A stretch of DNA of 33,454 nt, taken from an uncultured Lachnospiraceae bacterium. Its GTDB lineage: Bacteria; Bacillota; Clostridia; Lachnospirales; Lachnospiraceae. Each line of letters starts with the position of its first letter. Position 1 is the stretch's first letter. The position numbers and the translations under genes are program-made. The stretch is taken from assembly GCA_945833775.1 (NCBI GenBank), contig CAMAGI010000014.1:1-33454 (forward strand), in the 5' to 3' direction. Shown here in pieces: positions 20,897 through 31,165 of this stretch. The notes below the pieces were generated by a model. That model was not told the DNA's origin, made no database searches, and was given only the letters and a program-made list of their open reading frames with translations.

Positions 20897-22015
20897 TCAA
20901 TTGCTGCGCAGTTCTCTCTCCAGCGTATCAAAATCGTAGCTGTTCTGCGGGAACTGATTAAAACGATTGGCGGCAGCAGGTCTGGGGCCGGAGCTGCGCC
21001 TGCGCTGATGCAGCTCGTCCATTTTGAGGATATCGGCCTTGTGGTGGACATCGGCCTGTTTCCAGCTGCTCAGAATCCCGTCCGCGTATTCAAAGCGATG
21101 CTTGTCTGTGGCAAGGACAGTGCGCTGGCAAGCCTCGAAGATGATATCCATCGAGAAGCCGTATTCCTTCAGCCAGCGGGTGATGTACTCCAGCTCCTTA
21201 CTGGTGGGAGCCCCGCTCTTGCCGAGCTCGTTCATGATGGCATATACATTTTTGTCGTAACGTGTGGAGGCCTTCTGCGCCTGCTTGGGGGTGGTAATGC
21301 CGGACTCCGCCCAATTGACAGCTACTTTTTCAATGTATTTGAAATCTTTTTTGCCGCGATCCACACAATACTGAATCAGGTAATCAATGAGATCCTCCGA
21401 GAAATGAAGAACATCCGTAAAGAAAAGCATGGATTTGATCTCGGAAGGGGATAAGGGCTTGCCCAGGTAGGACTCGGCAATAAAGAGCAGTTGTGCGGTT
21501 TCCTCACGGTTCTTGAAAGCCCGGAGCTGATCGGCGGAATAGACCGGTTTCACAAATTCGGTGACACGCGTGTCATCTTCCGGAGACACAGCGACTGCGG
21601 GGGAAAACTGACCCTGTAGTCCCGATGCCGGAACAGGCTGTGCGGCAAGCACCGGGGTCGAAGCAACCGGCGGCTGTGCGGCGGAGGTCAGACGAATATT
21701 GCCCTGTTTTGTGTTCTGCACGGTCAGATCCCGAAGGTGAATCCCCACAAGAACCTTTTCCGCGTCATATTCAAGGTCCAAAAGACCTGCCTTCTCCCAA
21801 TATTTAAGCGCCCGTACAACATCTTTCTCCGTGTGATTGAACTTGTCCGCAATATCGGAGACACTGGTAGCCTGATTGGCGCTCAGCATCCTGAGAAGGT
21901 AGAGATATACCTTCAGCTGTGCGTCGTTGGCATCCTTCATATAGTCATCAATAAAGCAGTTGGCTACCACGGTGGTATCCGCATAGTTATCACGATAGAT
22001 TGTTACACGTGCCAT
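20897..22015 (-). CDS. DnaD/DnaB-like replication initiation/primosome protein
   Basis: N-terminal winged-helix region, LSPSEIKSMLFFTDVLHFSEDLIDYLIQYCVDRGKKDFKYIEKVAVNWAESGI (DnaD domain); start MARVTIYRDNY with SD aaggatg. Confidence 0.88.
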   Translation of the reverse strand: MARVTIYRDNYADTTVVANCFIDDYMKDANDAQLKVYLYLLRMLSANQATSVSDIADKFNHTEKDVVRALKYWEKAGLLDLEYDAEKVLVGIHLRDLTVQNTKQGNIRLTSAAQPPVASTPVLAAQPVPASGLQGQFSPAVAVSPEDDTRVTEFVKPVYSADQLRAFKNREETAQLLFIAESYLGKPLSPSEIKSMLFFTDVLHFSEDLIDYLIQYCVDRGKKDFKYIEKVAVNWAESGITTPKQAQKASTRYDKNVYAIMNELGKSGAPTSKELEYITRWLKEYGFSMDIIFEACQRTVLATDKHRFEYADGILSSWKQADVHHKADILKMDELHQRRRSSGPRPAAANRFNQFPQNSYDFDTLERELRSN

Positions 22016-22071
22016 AAAGCATACATCCTTCCAAACTTCGGGCATAGATTAAGATACCCCGAAGCAAAGAA

Positions 22072-22077
22072 AGTATA
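22072..22077 (-). promoter_or_regulatory. Probable extended -10 element for the dnaD-dnaC-prs operon
   Basis: Minus strand ATGCTATACT; -35 is weak. Confidence 0.5.
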
Positions 22078-22147
22078 GCATACAGACTTTGAAAAAGAAA
22101 TAGTGAAAATCCCGAAAAACTTCGCCTGCCTTAACAGAGCTTAAAAT

Positions 22148-22306
22148 TGTGGATAATGTGGATAATGTGGATAATTCGGGGGCAATGACCCGGGATGTCT
22201 GAAAATGCTGTCGATGGGATGCTTCATAATATCCACAGGAGATAATAAAATATCCACAGTTCGTATGCGATTAGAAATCGGTTCAAACTGTGGATATTGT
22301 GGATAA
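22148..22306. promoter_or_regulatory. DnaA-box cluster (seven boxes)
   Basis: TGTGGATAA at 22148-22156, 22157-22165, 22166-22174 and 22298-22306; ATATCCACA at 22229-22237 and 22250-22258; TGTGGATAT at 22289-22297. Confidence 0.88.
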
Positions 22307-23704
22307 CTATTTTCCGAGGAGTTTTTCCCCGATTTTATGCACATCTCCGGCTCCCATAGTTATCAACAGATCACCGTTTATGCAATTTTCCAATAAGAAA
22401 TTTTCAACCTCATCAAAAGAGGGAAAGTAGTGGCAATCGGTACCCAGAGCCGTAATCTCACTGCACAGATCGGCGGAGCTGATTCCCAGGTTGTCGGTTT
22501 CCCGGGCCGCATAAATATCCGTGAGAACAACCCGGTCGGCGCGGGAGAGCGCTTTTGCAAAGTCCTTCATGAACGCCTTTGTGCGGGAGTAGGTATGGGG
22601 CTGGAACACACACCAAAGGGTTTTGTGGGGACAGCCTGCAGCAGCCTTTAAAGTTGCGGTAATCTCCGTGGGATGATGTGCATAATCATCTATTATGGTG
22701 ACGCCGCCTATGGACCCTTTGTATTCGAAACGTCTGTCCGTTCCGGAGAACGAAGCGATGGCTTTGTCTGCAGTTGCCGGATCGATTTTCAGAAGATCCG
22801 CCAGAGCAAGGGCCGCCAATGCATTGCTGATATTGTGCTCGCCGGGAACTTTAAGCGCGATGACGCGCCGGTCAGCGCCGGCAGTGCAGACACGGAAGGA
22901 GGGATGCCCCGATAAATCATACCGGATGTCTGCCGGGTAATAGTCCGCCGGTTGACCGTTTTCACACAGCGGATCCAGACTGTAGGTGATCACCTTACAG
23001 GACAAGTCACCGGTGATCTCATCCAGATTCGGAATGGAACCGTTGATAATGAGACAGCCGTCCTCGGGCAAAAGTTCGGCAAATTTGCGGAAGGAAGAAC
23101 GGATCTGTGCCAGATCCTTGAAGAAGTCCAAATGATCCTCCTCGATGTTCAGAATGATTCCGATCTTCGGGAAAAAGCTTAAAAAGCTGTTGGTGTATTC
23201 ACATGCCTCCGTCACAAAATATCCGCTCTTCCCCACACGGATGTTGCTGCCGATGGATTTGTAGATACCGCCGATGGAGAGCGTGGGATCGGTACCGGCC
23301 TGAAGAAGAATCTCGCTGACCATGGAGGTGGTTGTGGTCTTGCCGTGGGTTCCGCTGACAGCAATAGGAGTCTGGTAATTGCGCATCAGCTGACCGAGCA
23401 GCTGGGCCCTGGTCAGACAGGGAATCCCGCGGCGCAGAATCTCCTGATATTCCAGATTGGACTCCTTCACGGCACTGGTGAGGATCGCACAGTCAATACC
23501 GTCCGTGACATGGGCGGCACTTTCTCCATATTGAATCCGGATTCCTTTTGCTTCCAGAGCTTCCGTAATGGGGGAGGATTTCCAATCCGATCCGGAGACA
23601 TGAAAGCCTGCGTCCGCCAGAATCTCGGCAAGACCGCTCATGCTGATGCCTCCGATTCCCACGAAATACACAGAAGAAGGATGTTGAAAATCAACTTTAT
23701 ACAT
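22307..23704 (-). CDS. murC: UDP-N-acetylmuramate--L-alanine ligase
   Basis: VYFVGIGGISMSGLAEIL, VSGTHGKTTTTSMVSEILL, DDYAHHPTEITATL; start MYKVDFQHPSSVYF with SD aaggaag. Confidence 0.97.
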   Translation of the reverse strand: MYKVDFQHPSSVYFVGIGGISMSGLAEILADAGFHVSGSDWKSSPITEALEAKGIRIQYGESAAHVTDGIDCAILTSAVKESNLEYQEILRRGIPCLTRAQLLGQLMRNYQTPIAVSGTHGKTTTTSMVSEILLQAGTDPTLSIGGIYKSIGSNIRVGKSGYFVTEACEYTNSFLSFFPKIGIILNIEEDHLDFFKDLAQIRSSFRKFAELLPEDGCLIINGSIPNLDEITGDLSCKVITYSLDPLCENGQPADYYPADIRYDLSGHPSFRVCTAGADRRVIALKVPGEHNISNALAALALADLLKIDPATADKAIASFSGTDRRFEYKGSIGGVTIIDDYAHHPTEITATLKAAAGCPHKTLWCVFQPHTYSRTKAFMKDFAKALSRADRVVLTDIYAARETDNLGISSADLCSEITALGTDCHYFPSFDEVENFLLENCINGDLLITMGAGDVHKIGEKLLGK

Positions 23705-23964
23705 AACGCACTTCCTTATAATAATGTGTGGTATTGTAAGCAACTCATTTACTACATTATATTATGTCAGTTTTCAGATAAAAGCAAGCGAAACCTTTTT
23801 CTGTATATTTTGACGGATACATTGAGGGCTTGCAAGATGCGTCTTTGGAAGAATTGGACAAAAATGTTGCGCAGAACATGTAAATTATGTAAAAAATACA
23901 TATAAAATTGTAGATATTTCGAATTTTTTGACAGCAGAATATTCCATTTCTGAATTTTATGTGA

Positions 23965-23970
23965 TATACT
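23965..23970 (+). promoter_or_regulatory. Putative extended -10 of glgC promoter
   Basis: TGATATACT (TGn + TATACT) with weak TTCCAT 17 bp upstream. Confidence 0.45.
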
Positions 23971-24036
23971 TGGCTTAGCGAATAGACCGATTCAAGTCGG
24001 AAACGCAGAAATAAAAGGCTAGACAGAGGTGATGAC

Positions 24037-25311
24037 ATGGTTAAGAAAGAAATGATAGCCATGCTGCTCGCAGGCGGTCAGGGAAGCCGATTGGGAGTAT
24101 TGACTTCCAAGGTTGCAAAACCGGCGGTGGCGTTTGGCGGAAAGTATCGTATCATCGATTTCCCGCTTTCCAATTGCATTAATTCCGGTGTGGATACGGT
24201 CGGAGTTTTGACACAATATCAGCCGCTTCGGCTGAATACCCATATCGGCATCGGTATTCCCTGGGATCTCGACCGGAATATCGGTGGCGTAACGGTTCTT
24301 CCTCCCTATGAGAAGAGCGGAAGCAGTGAATGGTATACCGGAACCGCGAATGCAATCTACCAGAACCTTGAGTATATGGAGAGTTATAATCCCGAGTATG
24401 TTCTGATCCTTTCCGGCGACCATATCTATAAGATGGATTATGAGGTGATGCTGGACTTCCATAAAGAAAACGGCGCGGAGGTTACCATCGCTGTCATGCC
24501 CGTTCCCATGGAAGAGGCAAGCCGCTTCGGAATTATGATTACGGATGAGAACAGACGCATCACTGAATTTGAGGAAAAGCCCGAGCATCCCAGAAGCAAC
24601 CTGGCAAGTATGGGCATTTACATCTTCAACTGGAAGACTCTGAAGGAAGCCCTGATCGCAATGGCCGATCAGCCCGCCCTTGATTTCGGCAAACATGTCA
24701 TTCCCTATTGTCATGAGAAGGGAGCTCCGCTTTATGCATATGAGTTCACCGGATACTGGAAGGACGTGGGAACCCTCAGCTCCTACTGGGATGCCAACAT
24801 GGAGCTGATCAACATCGTGCCGGAGTTCAACCTGTACGAGGAATACTGGAAGATCTATACCAAGAGCGAGATTCAGCCGCCTCAGTACATAGCTGCACAG
24901 AGCGTTGTTGAGCGCAGTATCCTGGGTGAGGGAACGGATATCTACGGTGAGGTTTACAACTCCGTAATCGGCTGTGGCGTTACCATCGGAAAGGGTACGG
25001 TCGTGCGGGATTCCATCATTATGAATCAGACTGTGATCGGCGATAACTGTGAGATCAACAAGGCAATTATCGCGGAGAATGTTCTGATCAGTGACGGAGT
25101 CAGATTGGGAATCGGAGAAGAAGTGGAGAATGATACCGCTCCTCATATTTATAATCACGGCCTTGTCACCATCGGTGAGAAGAGTGTGATTCCCGCCGGT
25201 GTCACCGTAGGAAAGAACACGGTAATCTTCGGTGTGACAAGTGAAGCCGATTATCCGGGTTCCCGACTTGACAGCGGCAGAACATTGATTAAGGCAGGTG
25301 ATGAACAGTGA
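24037..25311 (+). CDS. glgC: Glucose-1-phosphate adenylyltransferase
   Basis: [43 protein letters not shown]. Confidence 0.97.
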   Translation: MVKKEMIAMLLAGGQGSRLGVLTSKVAKPAVAFGGKYRIIDFPLSNCINSGVDTVGVLTQYQPLRLNTHIGIGIPWDLDRNIGGVTVLPPYEKSGSSEWYTGTANAIYQNLEYMESYNPEYVLILSGDHIYKMDYEVMLDFHKENGAEVTIAVMPVPMEEASRFGIMITDENRRITEFEEKPEHPRSNLASMGIYIFNWKTLKEALIAMADQPALDFGKHVIPYCHEKGAPLYAYEFTGYWKDVGTLSSYWDANMELINIVPEFNLYEEYWKIYTKSEIQPPQYIAAQSVVERSILGEGTDIYGEVYNSVIGCGVTIGKGTVVRDSIIMNQTVIGDNCEINKAIIAENVLISDGVRLGIGEEVENDTAPHIYNHGLVTIGEKSVIPAGVTVGKNTVIFGVTSEADYPGSRLDSGRTLIKAGDEQ

Positions 25312-26426
25312 GAGCGATCGGTATAATTTTGGCGGGCGGCAATAATCACAGAATGAGGGAGCTTTCCGAGAAGAGAGCAGTCTGTGCAATGCCGATAGCG
25401 GGAAGCTACCGCAGTATTGATTTTACATTGAGCAACATGTCCAATTCCCGCATTCAGAAGGTTGCGGTACTCACGCAGTACAATGCAAAGAGCCTGAATG
25501 AGCACTTGAATTCTTCCAAATGGTGGGATTTCGGACGCAAACAGGGCGGTCTGTATGTGTTCACACCAGTGGTGACTGCGCATAACAGCAACTGGTACCG
25601 CGGAACGGCGGATGCGATCTATCAGAATCTGTCCTTCTTAAAAAACAGCCATGAACCCTATGTTGTCATTGCATCCGGCGATGGCGTGTACAAGATGGAT
25701 TACAACAAGGTTCTGGAATATCACATCGAGAAGAAGGCAGACATCACGGTGGTATGTCGTGATATGGAGAACGGAGCCGGCGTTGAGCGGTTCGGAACCG
25801 TTCGCATGAATGAGGAGTGCCGTATTGAAGAGTTTGAGGAGAAGCCTCTTCAGGCGAAGACAAATACCATCTCCTGCGGCATTTATGTTGTCAGAAGGCG
25901 TCTTTTGATCGAGATGATCGAGAAATGCGCGGAGGAAGACCGGTACGATTTCGTGAAGGACATCCTGATCCGTTACAAGGACGTGAAGCGGATTTACGGC
26001 TATAAGCTCAGGAGCTACTGGAGAAACATTGCATCTGTTGAGGACTATTTCAACACGAACATGGATTTCCTAAGACCGGCAGTGCGGGACTATTTCTTCA
26101 AGCAATATCCCGATATCTACTCCAAGGTGGATGATCTTCCGCCTGCAAAATTCAATCCCGGAGCAGTGGTTCAGGACAGCCTGATCTCCAGCGGATGTAT
26201 TATAAACGGCAGGGTGGAGCACTCCATAGTATTTAAGAAGAGTTATATCGGTAATAACTGCGTTATTAAAAATTCCATCATTCTGAATGATGTATATATT
26301 GGGGACAACACGTATATTGAAAATTGCATTGTGGAGAGTCGTGACACCATACGCGCAAATTCCCATTTCGTAGGCGAAGGCGGTATTAAGATCGTGGTGG
26401 AGCGTAATGAGAGGTACGTCCTCTGA
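25308..26426 (+). CDS. glgD: GlgD-type glucose-1-phosphate adenylyltransferase subunit
   Basis: GlgC paralogue with altered N-terminal motif [44 protein letters not shown] start overlaps the glgC stop. Confidence 0.93.
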   Translation: MRAIGIILAGGNNHRMRELSEKRAVCAMPIAGSYRSIDFTLSNMSNSRIQKVAVLTQYNAKSLNEHLNSSKWWDFGRKQGGLYVFTPVVTAHNSNWYRGTADAIYQNLSFLKNSHEPYVVIASGDGVYKMDYNKVLEYHIEKKADITVVCRDMENGAGVERFGTVRMNEECRIEEFEEKPLQAKTNTISCGIYVVRRRLLIEMIEKCAEEDRYDFVKDILIRYKDVKRIYGYKLRSYWRNIASVEDYFNTNMDFLRPAVRDYFFKQYPDIYSKVDDLPPAKFNPGAVVQDSLISSGCIINGRVEHSIVFKKSYIGNNCVIKNSIILNDVYIGDNTYIENCIVESRDTIRANSHFVGEGGIKIVVERNERYVL

Positions 26427-26462
26427 CACGATTACCGGTAGTGGAAATCAGGGGGTACATAA

Positions 26463-26741
26463 ATGCAGATAACAGACGTGCGAGTTCGGAAGATCACCAA
26501 GGAAGGTAAAATGAAGGGGATTGTCTCCATCACGCTGGATGACGAGTTTGTGATTCATGACATCAAGGTCATTGAAGGGGAGAAGGGCTTATTCATCGCA
26601 ATGCCGAGCAAGAAGTCGGCAGACGGCGAGTACCGGGATATTGCTCATCCGATCAATTCGTCGACCCGGGAAAGCTTCCAGCGGATCATTCTGGAAGCCT
26701 ATGAAAAGGCGTTGGAGGAACCGGAAACAGGTCTGCGCTGA
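26463..26741 (+). CDS. spoVG: SpoVG family regulator
   Basis: [65 protein letters not shown]. Confidence 0.97.
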   Translation: MQITDVRVRKITKEGKMKGIVSITLDDEFVIHDIKVIEGEKGLFIAMPSKKSADGEYRDIAHPINSSTRESFQRIILEAYEKALEEPETGLR

Positions 26742-26766
26742 GGATTGAGTACGAAGAAAAGCAGAT

Positions 26767-26805
26767 GAGTGGCTGTCGCAGGTAAGCGGCGGCCACTCGT
26801 TTTTG
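26767..26805 (+). terminator. Terminator downstream of spoVG
   Basis: GAGTGGC ... GCCACTC followed by GTTTTTG. Confidence 0.85.
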
Positions 26806-26848
26806 TGCCCGGGGATTGCATTTGCCGGTTTTCTATGGTAGACTACTA

Positions 26849-26881
26849 CCGCGGAAAACCCTGTTTTCAGGGATACCGCGG
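26849..26881 (+). promoter_or_regulatory. 5' hairpin of the pth leader
   Basis: CCGCGG-AAAA-CCCTG-TTTT-CAGGG-ATA-CCGCGG, just downstream of TTGCAT-N17-TAGACT (-10 at 26839-26844). Confidence 0.55.
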
Positions 26882-26945
26882 CTGTTTGTGCCGGGAACGT
26901 CACAGATAAGTCTTGAGCAAAAACGTTCTAAGAATGGGGATTCGT

Positions 26946-27530
26946 ATGTACATTATCGTGGGTTTGGGAAATCCGGGAAAAGAATACGTAAATACCAGGC
27001 ATAATATCGGTTTTGACGTAATAGACAAAATAGCAGAACAGGAGAACATTGCGATTCTGGAGCGCAAACACAAAGCAGTCATCGGAAAGGGATACATCGG
27101 CGGGCAGAAATGCATTCTGGCGAAGCCCCAGACCTTTATGAATCTGAGTGGGGAGAGCGTTCGGGAATTGATCGATTATTACAAGGTGGACGAGACCGTC
27201 GAATTAATCGTAATCGCGGATGATATCAGTCTTGCGGTGGCACAGATCAGGGTGCGCAAGAAGGGCAGTTCGGGCGGTCACAACGGACTCAAAAACATCA
27301 TTCAGCATCTTGGACATGACAGCTTTGTTCGCATTAAAATGGGCGTTGGAGAAAAACCGAAAGGATGGGATCTGGCAGATTATGTACTGGGTCATTTCTC
27401 AGCACAGGAGCGAAAAGAACTGGATGAGGCAGCAGTGCGGGCAGCCGATGCGGTGCGCACCATCATTTCAGAGGGGCCGGATCAGGCGATGAACCGGTTC
27501 AATGGTACAGGACACCCATCGGCGCAGTAG
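26946..27530 (+). CDS. pth: Peptidyl-tRNA hydrolase
   Basis: MYIIVGLGNPGKEYVNTRHNIGFDVID, FMNLSGESV, GGHNGLKNI. Confidence 0.97.
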   Translation: MYIIVGLGNPGKEYVNTRHNIGFDVIDKIAEQENIAILERKHKAVIGKGYIGGQKCILAKPQTFMNLSGESVRELIDYYKVDETVELIVIADDISLAVAQIRVRKKGSSGGHNGLKNIIQHLGHDSFVRIKMGVGEKPKGWDLADYVLGHFSAQERKELDEAAVRAADAVRTIISEGPDQAMNRFNGTGHPSAQ

Positions 27531-27549
27531 CGGACAGCAGGAGGGAGAT

Positions 27550-30500
27550 ATGCAGGCATTACTGGCTCCTTTGCAGGAGCTTGCAGAATACGAACAGATT
27601 CGGGAGGCTTTGAAGAAGGAAGGCTCCTGTATTTCGCTGTCCGGATGTGTGGACTCACAGAAGCTTCATATGATCTATGGTCTGGGCAAGGACTTTCGCT
27701 GCAAAGTGATCGTGACCTACAATGACCTGCGGGCGAAGGAAATCTTTGAGGAGTACAAGTTTTACGACAGAAACTGCATGTTATATCCCGCGAAGGATTT
27801 GATTTTCTTTCAGGCGGACATTCACGGCAACCAGCTGACCAGAGAGCGTATCCGGACGCTCAGACGGCTTGTGGAACGCAGACCGATGACGGTCATTACC
27901 ACCTTCGCCGCTCTGATGTCCCCCCAGGTACTCTGGGATGCCTCCGATTGCATCGATGTGCATAAAGGTGGCGAGATCCGGGAGAGTGAGCTTGCGCGCA
28001 GGCTGGTGGACATGGGGTATGAAAAGACCTATCAGGTGGAGGGACCGGGACAGTTTTCCGTTCGCGGAGGTATCATCGATATTTTTGATCTCACGGAGGA
28101 GAACCCGTATCGTCTGGAGCTGTGGGGTGACGAGGTGGATTCCCTGCGAAGCTTTGACGTCCTCAGCCAGCGGTCCATCGAGAAGCTGGAGAGTGTGCGC
28201 ATTTACCCTGCCACGGAATTTGTCATGGATGCCGACCGGGTGCGTGCAGGGGTCGGGCGTCTACAGAAGGAGGCGGATGAGCGGGAGCGTTTTTTCCGGG
28301 AAAAGCATATGCCGGAGGAAGCGCATCGCATCGCAACACAGGTGCGGCAGCTGAGCGATGAGCTGGATCTGGGGATTGCCAATGCCAATCTGGAAAGCTA
28401 TATCCACTATTTTTATGAGGAGACACAGACACTTCCGGAGATCATTGGGCGCCTGTCCGGGGAGGCAAAGCAGGGCGCTGTGTTTTTCGTGGATGAACCG
28501 GCCCGTGTGAAGGAACAGGCGGAAGCAGTGGAATTGGAATTTCGCGAGAGCATGACTCAGCGCGCCCAGAAGGGTTACATTCTGCCGGGACAGATGAATA
28601 TCCTTTACAGCGGTGAGGAGGTTGCGGCGAAACTGTCGCACAGTCGCCTGGTGGCGATCTCTACCATGGAGAGCAAGACCGGCTACTTTAAGTATGGTTA
28701 CCGATATGACACGAATGCCAGAAATCTGGCGCCCTACAACAACAGCTTTGAGTCCCTTGTCAAGGATTTGAAACAATATCGAAAGAAGGGTTATCGTGTC
28801 CTTCTTTTGTCCGGTTCCCGAACCAGGGCGAAGCGTCTGGCGGAGGATCTGAGGGATCAGGAACTTTCGGCGGTCTATACGGAGGATCCGTTGCGGGAGG
28901 TGCTTCCCGGGGAGGTGCTGACCTATTACGGACATGTGAACCGGGGCTTTGAATATCCGCTTATCAAGTTTGTTGTCCTCTCCGAGACGGATATTTTTGG
29001 AGCGGAAAAGCGCAAAAAGAAGAAAAAGGCCCAATACCAGGGTCAGAAGATCAAGGATTTTGCGCAACTTCAGATCGGCGATTATGTGGTGCATGAGACG
29101 CATGGACTGGGAATTTACCGCGGTATTGAAAAGGTTGAAATGGAGAATGTGGTCAAGGACTACATGAAGATCGAGTACCGTGACGGAGGGAACCTATACA
29201 TTCTGGCCACCGGCCTGGACGTCATTCAGAAATATGCCTCCGCGGACGGAAGAAAGCCGAAGCTGAACAAGCTGGGCAGCAAGGAATGGGAGAAGACCAA
29301 GACAAAGGTTCGCAGTGCAGTCAGCGAAGTGGCGAAGGATCTTGTGGAACTGTATGCTCACAGGCAGCAGTCTCAGGGGTATCGGTTTGGACCGGATACG
29401 GTATGGCAGCGGGAATTCGAGGAGATGTTCCCCTTTGAGGAGACGGAGGATCAGCTCAGTGCCATCGCGGATACCAAGGCAGATATGGAGAGCGACAAGA
29501 TTATGGATCGCCTGATCTGCGGGGATGTGGGTTATGGTAAGACGGAGATCGCCATCCGTGCCGCATTCAAGGCCGTGCAGGAGGGCAAACAGGTGGTTTA
29601 TCTCGTGCCCACAACCATTCTGGCACAACAGCACTACAATACCTTTGTGCAGCGCATGAAGGATTTTCCCGTGCGGGTTGATCTGATGAGCCGTTTCCGC
29701 ACGCCGGCAGAGCTGAAAAAGACGGTGGCAGATCTGCAAAAGGGATTTGTGGATATCGTTATCGGAACCCATCGTGTACTTTCTGCAGATGTGCAGTTTA
29801 AAGATCTCGGACTTCTCATCATCGATGAGGAGCAGCGGTTTGGCGTTGCCCATAAGGAGAAGATTAAGAAGCTGAAGGAAAACGTGGACGTTCTGACGCT
29901 TACCGCGACGCCGATTCCCCGTACGCTGCACATGAGCCTCATCGGTATCCGGGATATGAGTGTGCTGGAGGAAGCGCCGGAGGACCGCCTGCCGATCCAG
30001 ACCTTTGTGTGTGAGTACAATGAGGAGCTGGTCAGAGAGGCGATCGCCAGAGAATTGGCACGGGGCGGACAGGTCTACTATGTCTACAATCGTGTCAATA
30101 ATATCGCGGACATCACGGCATCCATTGCTGCGCTGGTGCCGGAGGCAACGGTGGCATATGCTCACGGGCAGATGAAGGAGCAGGAACTGGAGCGCATCAT
30201 GTATGATTTTATCGACGGAACCATTGATGTGCTGGTGTCCACGACCATTATCGAGACCGGCCTGGATATTTCCAATGTCAACACCATGATTATTCACGAT
30301 TCCGACAGTATGGGCCTGTCCCAGCTCTATCAGCTGCGGGGGCGCGTGGGCCGCTCCAACCGGACCGCATATGCATTTCTCATGTATAAAAAAGACAAGC
30401 TGTTGAAGGAAGTAGCGGAAAAGCGTCTCGCTGCCATCCGTGAATTCACGGATCTGGGAAGCGGATTCAAGATTGCCATGCGTGATCTGGAGATCCGCGG

Positions 30501-31092
30501 AGCAGGCAATCTTTTAGGGGTGCGCCAGCATGGGCATATGGAGGCGGTAGGATATGATCTCTACTGCAAGATGCTCAATGAAGCGGTGATGAACGAGAAG
30601 GGGATTGCCACGGAAGCGGATTTTACCACCACGGTGGATCTGGATGTGGATGCCTATATCCCGGAAAGCTACATCGTCAATGAAGTCCAGAAGCTGGATA
30701 TCTACAAGAGGATAGCGGGAATTGAAGACGAAAAAGAACGCGATGACATGCGGGACGAACTGCTGGATCGCTTTGGGGAGATCCCGAAGTCCGCAGACAA
30801 TCTGCTTCGCATTGCCTTGATCCGGACTGCGGCGCATCAGCTCTTTTTGACGGATGTTAAGGGAAGAAATGAGCGGATCACCTTAACCTTCAAGCCCGAT
30901 GCGGCAATCAATCCGGCGGGTATACCGGGGCTGCTAAAGGACTTTGGACAGGACTTGTCATTTACTGCGTACGGAATTCCTTTTTTGACACTTCGATACC
31001 GAAAGAGCGGTCTGGTGGAAAAGGATGAGGAAGTGATCCTGACCAGGACGGAAGAATTACTGCGAAAAATGAAAGAGACTCTGCTGACCTGA
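27550..31092 (+). CDS. mfd: Transcription-repair coupling factor
   Basis: RNAP-interaction region and RecG-like helicase: GDVGYGKTEIAIRAAFKA, IIDEEQRFGVAHKE, TATPIPRTLHMSL; start MQALLAPLQEL with SD gaggga. Confidence 0.98.
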   Translation: MQALLAPLQELAEYEQIREALKKEGSCISLSGCVDSQKLHMIYGLGKDFRCKVIVTYNDLRAKEIFEEYKFYDRNCMLYPAKDLIFFQADIHGNQLTRERIRTLRRLVERRPMTVITTFAALMSPQVLWDASDCIDVHKGGEIRESELARRLVDMGYEKTYQVEGPGQFSVRGGIIDIFDLTEENPYRLELWGDEVDSLRSFDVLSQRSIEKLESVRIYPATEFVMDADRVRAGVGRLQKEADERERFFREKHMPEEAHRIATQVRQLSDELDLGIANANLESYIHYFYEETQTLPEIIGRLSGEAKQGAVFFVDEPARVKEQAEAVELEFRESMTQRAQKGYILPGQMNILYSGEEVAAKLSHSRLVAISTMESKTGYFKYGYRYDTNARNLAPYNNSFESLVKDLKQYRKKGYRVLLLSGSRTRAKRLAEDLRDQELSAVYTEDPLREVLPGEVLTYYGHVNRGFEYPLIKFVVLSETDIFGAEKRKKKKKAQYQGQKIKDFAQLQIGDYVVHETHGLGIYRGIEKVEMENVVKDYMKIEYRDGGNLYILATGLDVIQKYASADGRKPKLNKLGSKEWEKTKTKVRSAVSEVAKDLVELYAHRQQSQGYRFGPDTVWQREFEEMFPFEETEDQLSAIADTKADMESDKIMDRLICGDVGYGKTEIAIRAAFKAVQEGKQVVYLVPTTILAQQHYNTFVQRMKDFPVRVDLMSRFRTPAELKKTVADLQKGFVDIVIGTHRVLSADVQFKDLGLLIIDEEQRFGVAHKEKIKKLKENVDVLTLTATPIPRTLHMSLIGIRDMSVLEEAPEDRLPIQTFVCEYNEELVREAIARELARGGQVYYVYNRVNNIADITASIAALVPEATVAYAHGQMKEQELERIMYDFIDGTIDVLVSTTIIETGLDISNVNTMIIHDSDSMGLSQLYQLRGRVGRSNRTAYAFLMYKKDKLLKEVAEKRLAAIREFTDLGSGFKIAMRDLEIRGAGNLLGVRQHGHMEAVGYDLYCKMLNEAVMNEKGIATEADFTTTVDLDVDAYIPESYIVNEVQKLDIYKRIAGIEDEKERDDMRDELLDRFGEIPKSADNLLRIALIRTAAHQLFLTDVKGRNERITLTFKPDAAINPAGIPGLLKDFGQDLSFTAYGIPFLTLRYRKSGLVEKDEEVILTRTEELLRKMKETLLT

Positions 31093-31112
31093 TGGTCTGC
31101 AGAGTTTTTTTA
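31078..31112 (+). terminator. Terminator of mfd overlapping its stop codon
   Basis: ACTCTGC-T-GACC-TGAT-GGTC-T-GCAGAGT followed by TTTTTT. Confidence 0.88.
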
Positions 31113-31134
31113 TGAAGTTTTCAGAAAGAACGAA

Positions 31135-31163
31135 TTGACAAAGGCAACAAGAAGAAGTATCAT
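31135..31163 (+). promoter_or_regulatory. Sigma-A promoter of the hemolysin III gene
   Basis: TTGACA, 17-bp spacer, TATCAT. Confidence 0.8.
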
Positions 31164-31165
31164 AG

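Noticed and set aside
22148-22306. CRISPR-like short tandem repeat interpretation of the repeated TGTGGATAA units
   Set aside because: Units are 9 bp, directly abutting and also inverted, matching the DnaA-box consensus rather than a repeat-spacer array.
22148-22306. Canonical chromosomal oriC call
   Set aside because: No dnaA/dnaN in the window and no clear DnaA-trio/unwinding element recognised; kept as a DnaA-box cluster only.
22141-22344. 67-aa minus-strand ORF (…PPNYPHYPHYPQF)
   Set aside because: It is the translation of the tandem DnaA boxes plus the murC 3' end; the YPHYPHYP repeat is an artefact of the 9-bp DNA repeat.
24019-25389. 456-aa minus-strand ORF antisense to glgC
   Set aside because: Shadow ORF opposite a clear glgC; no recognisable motifs.
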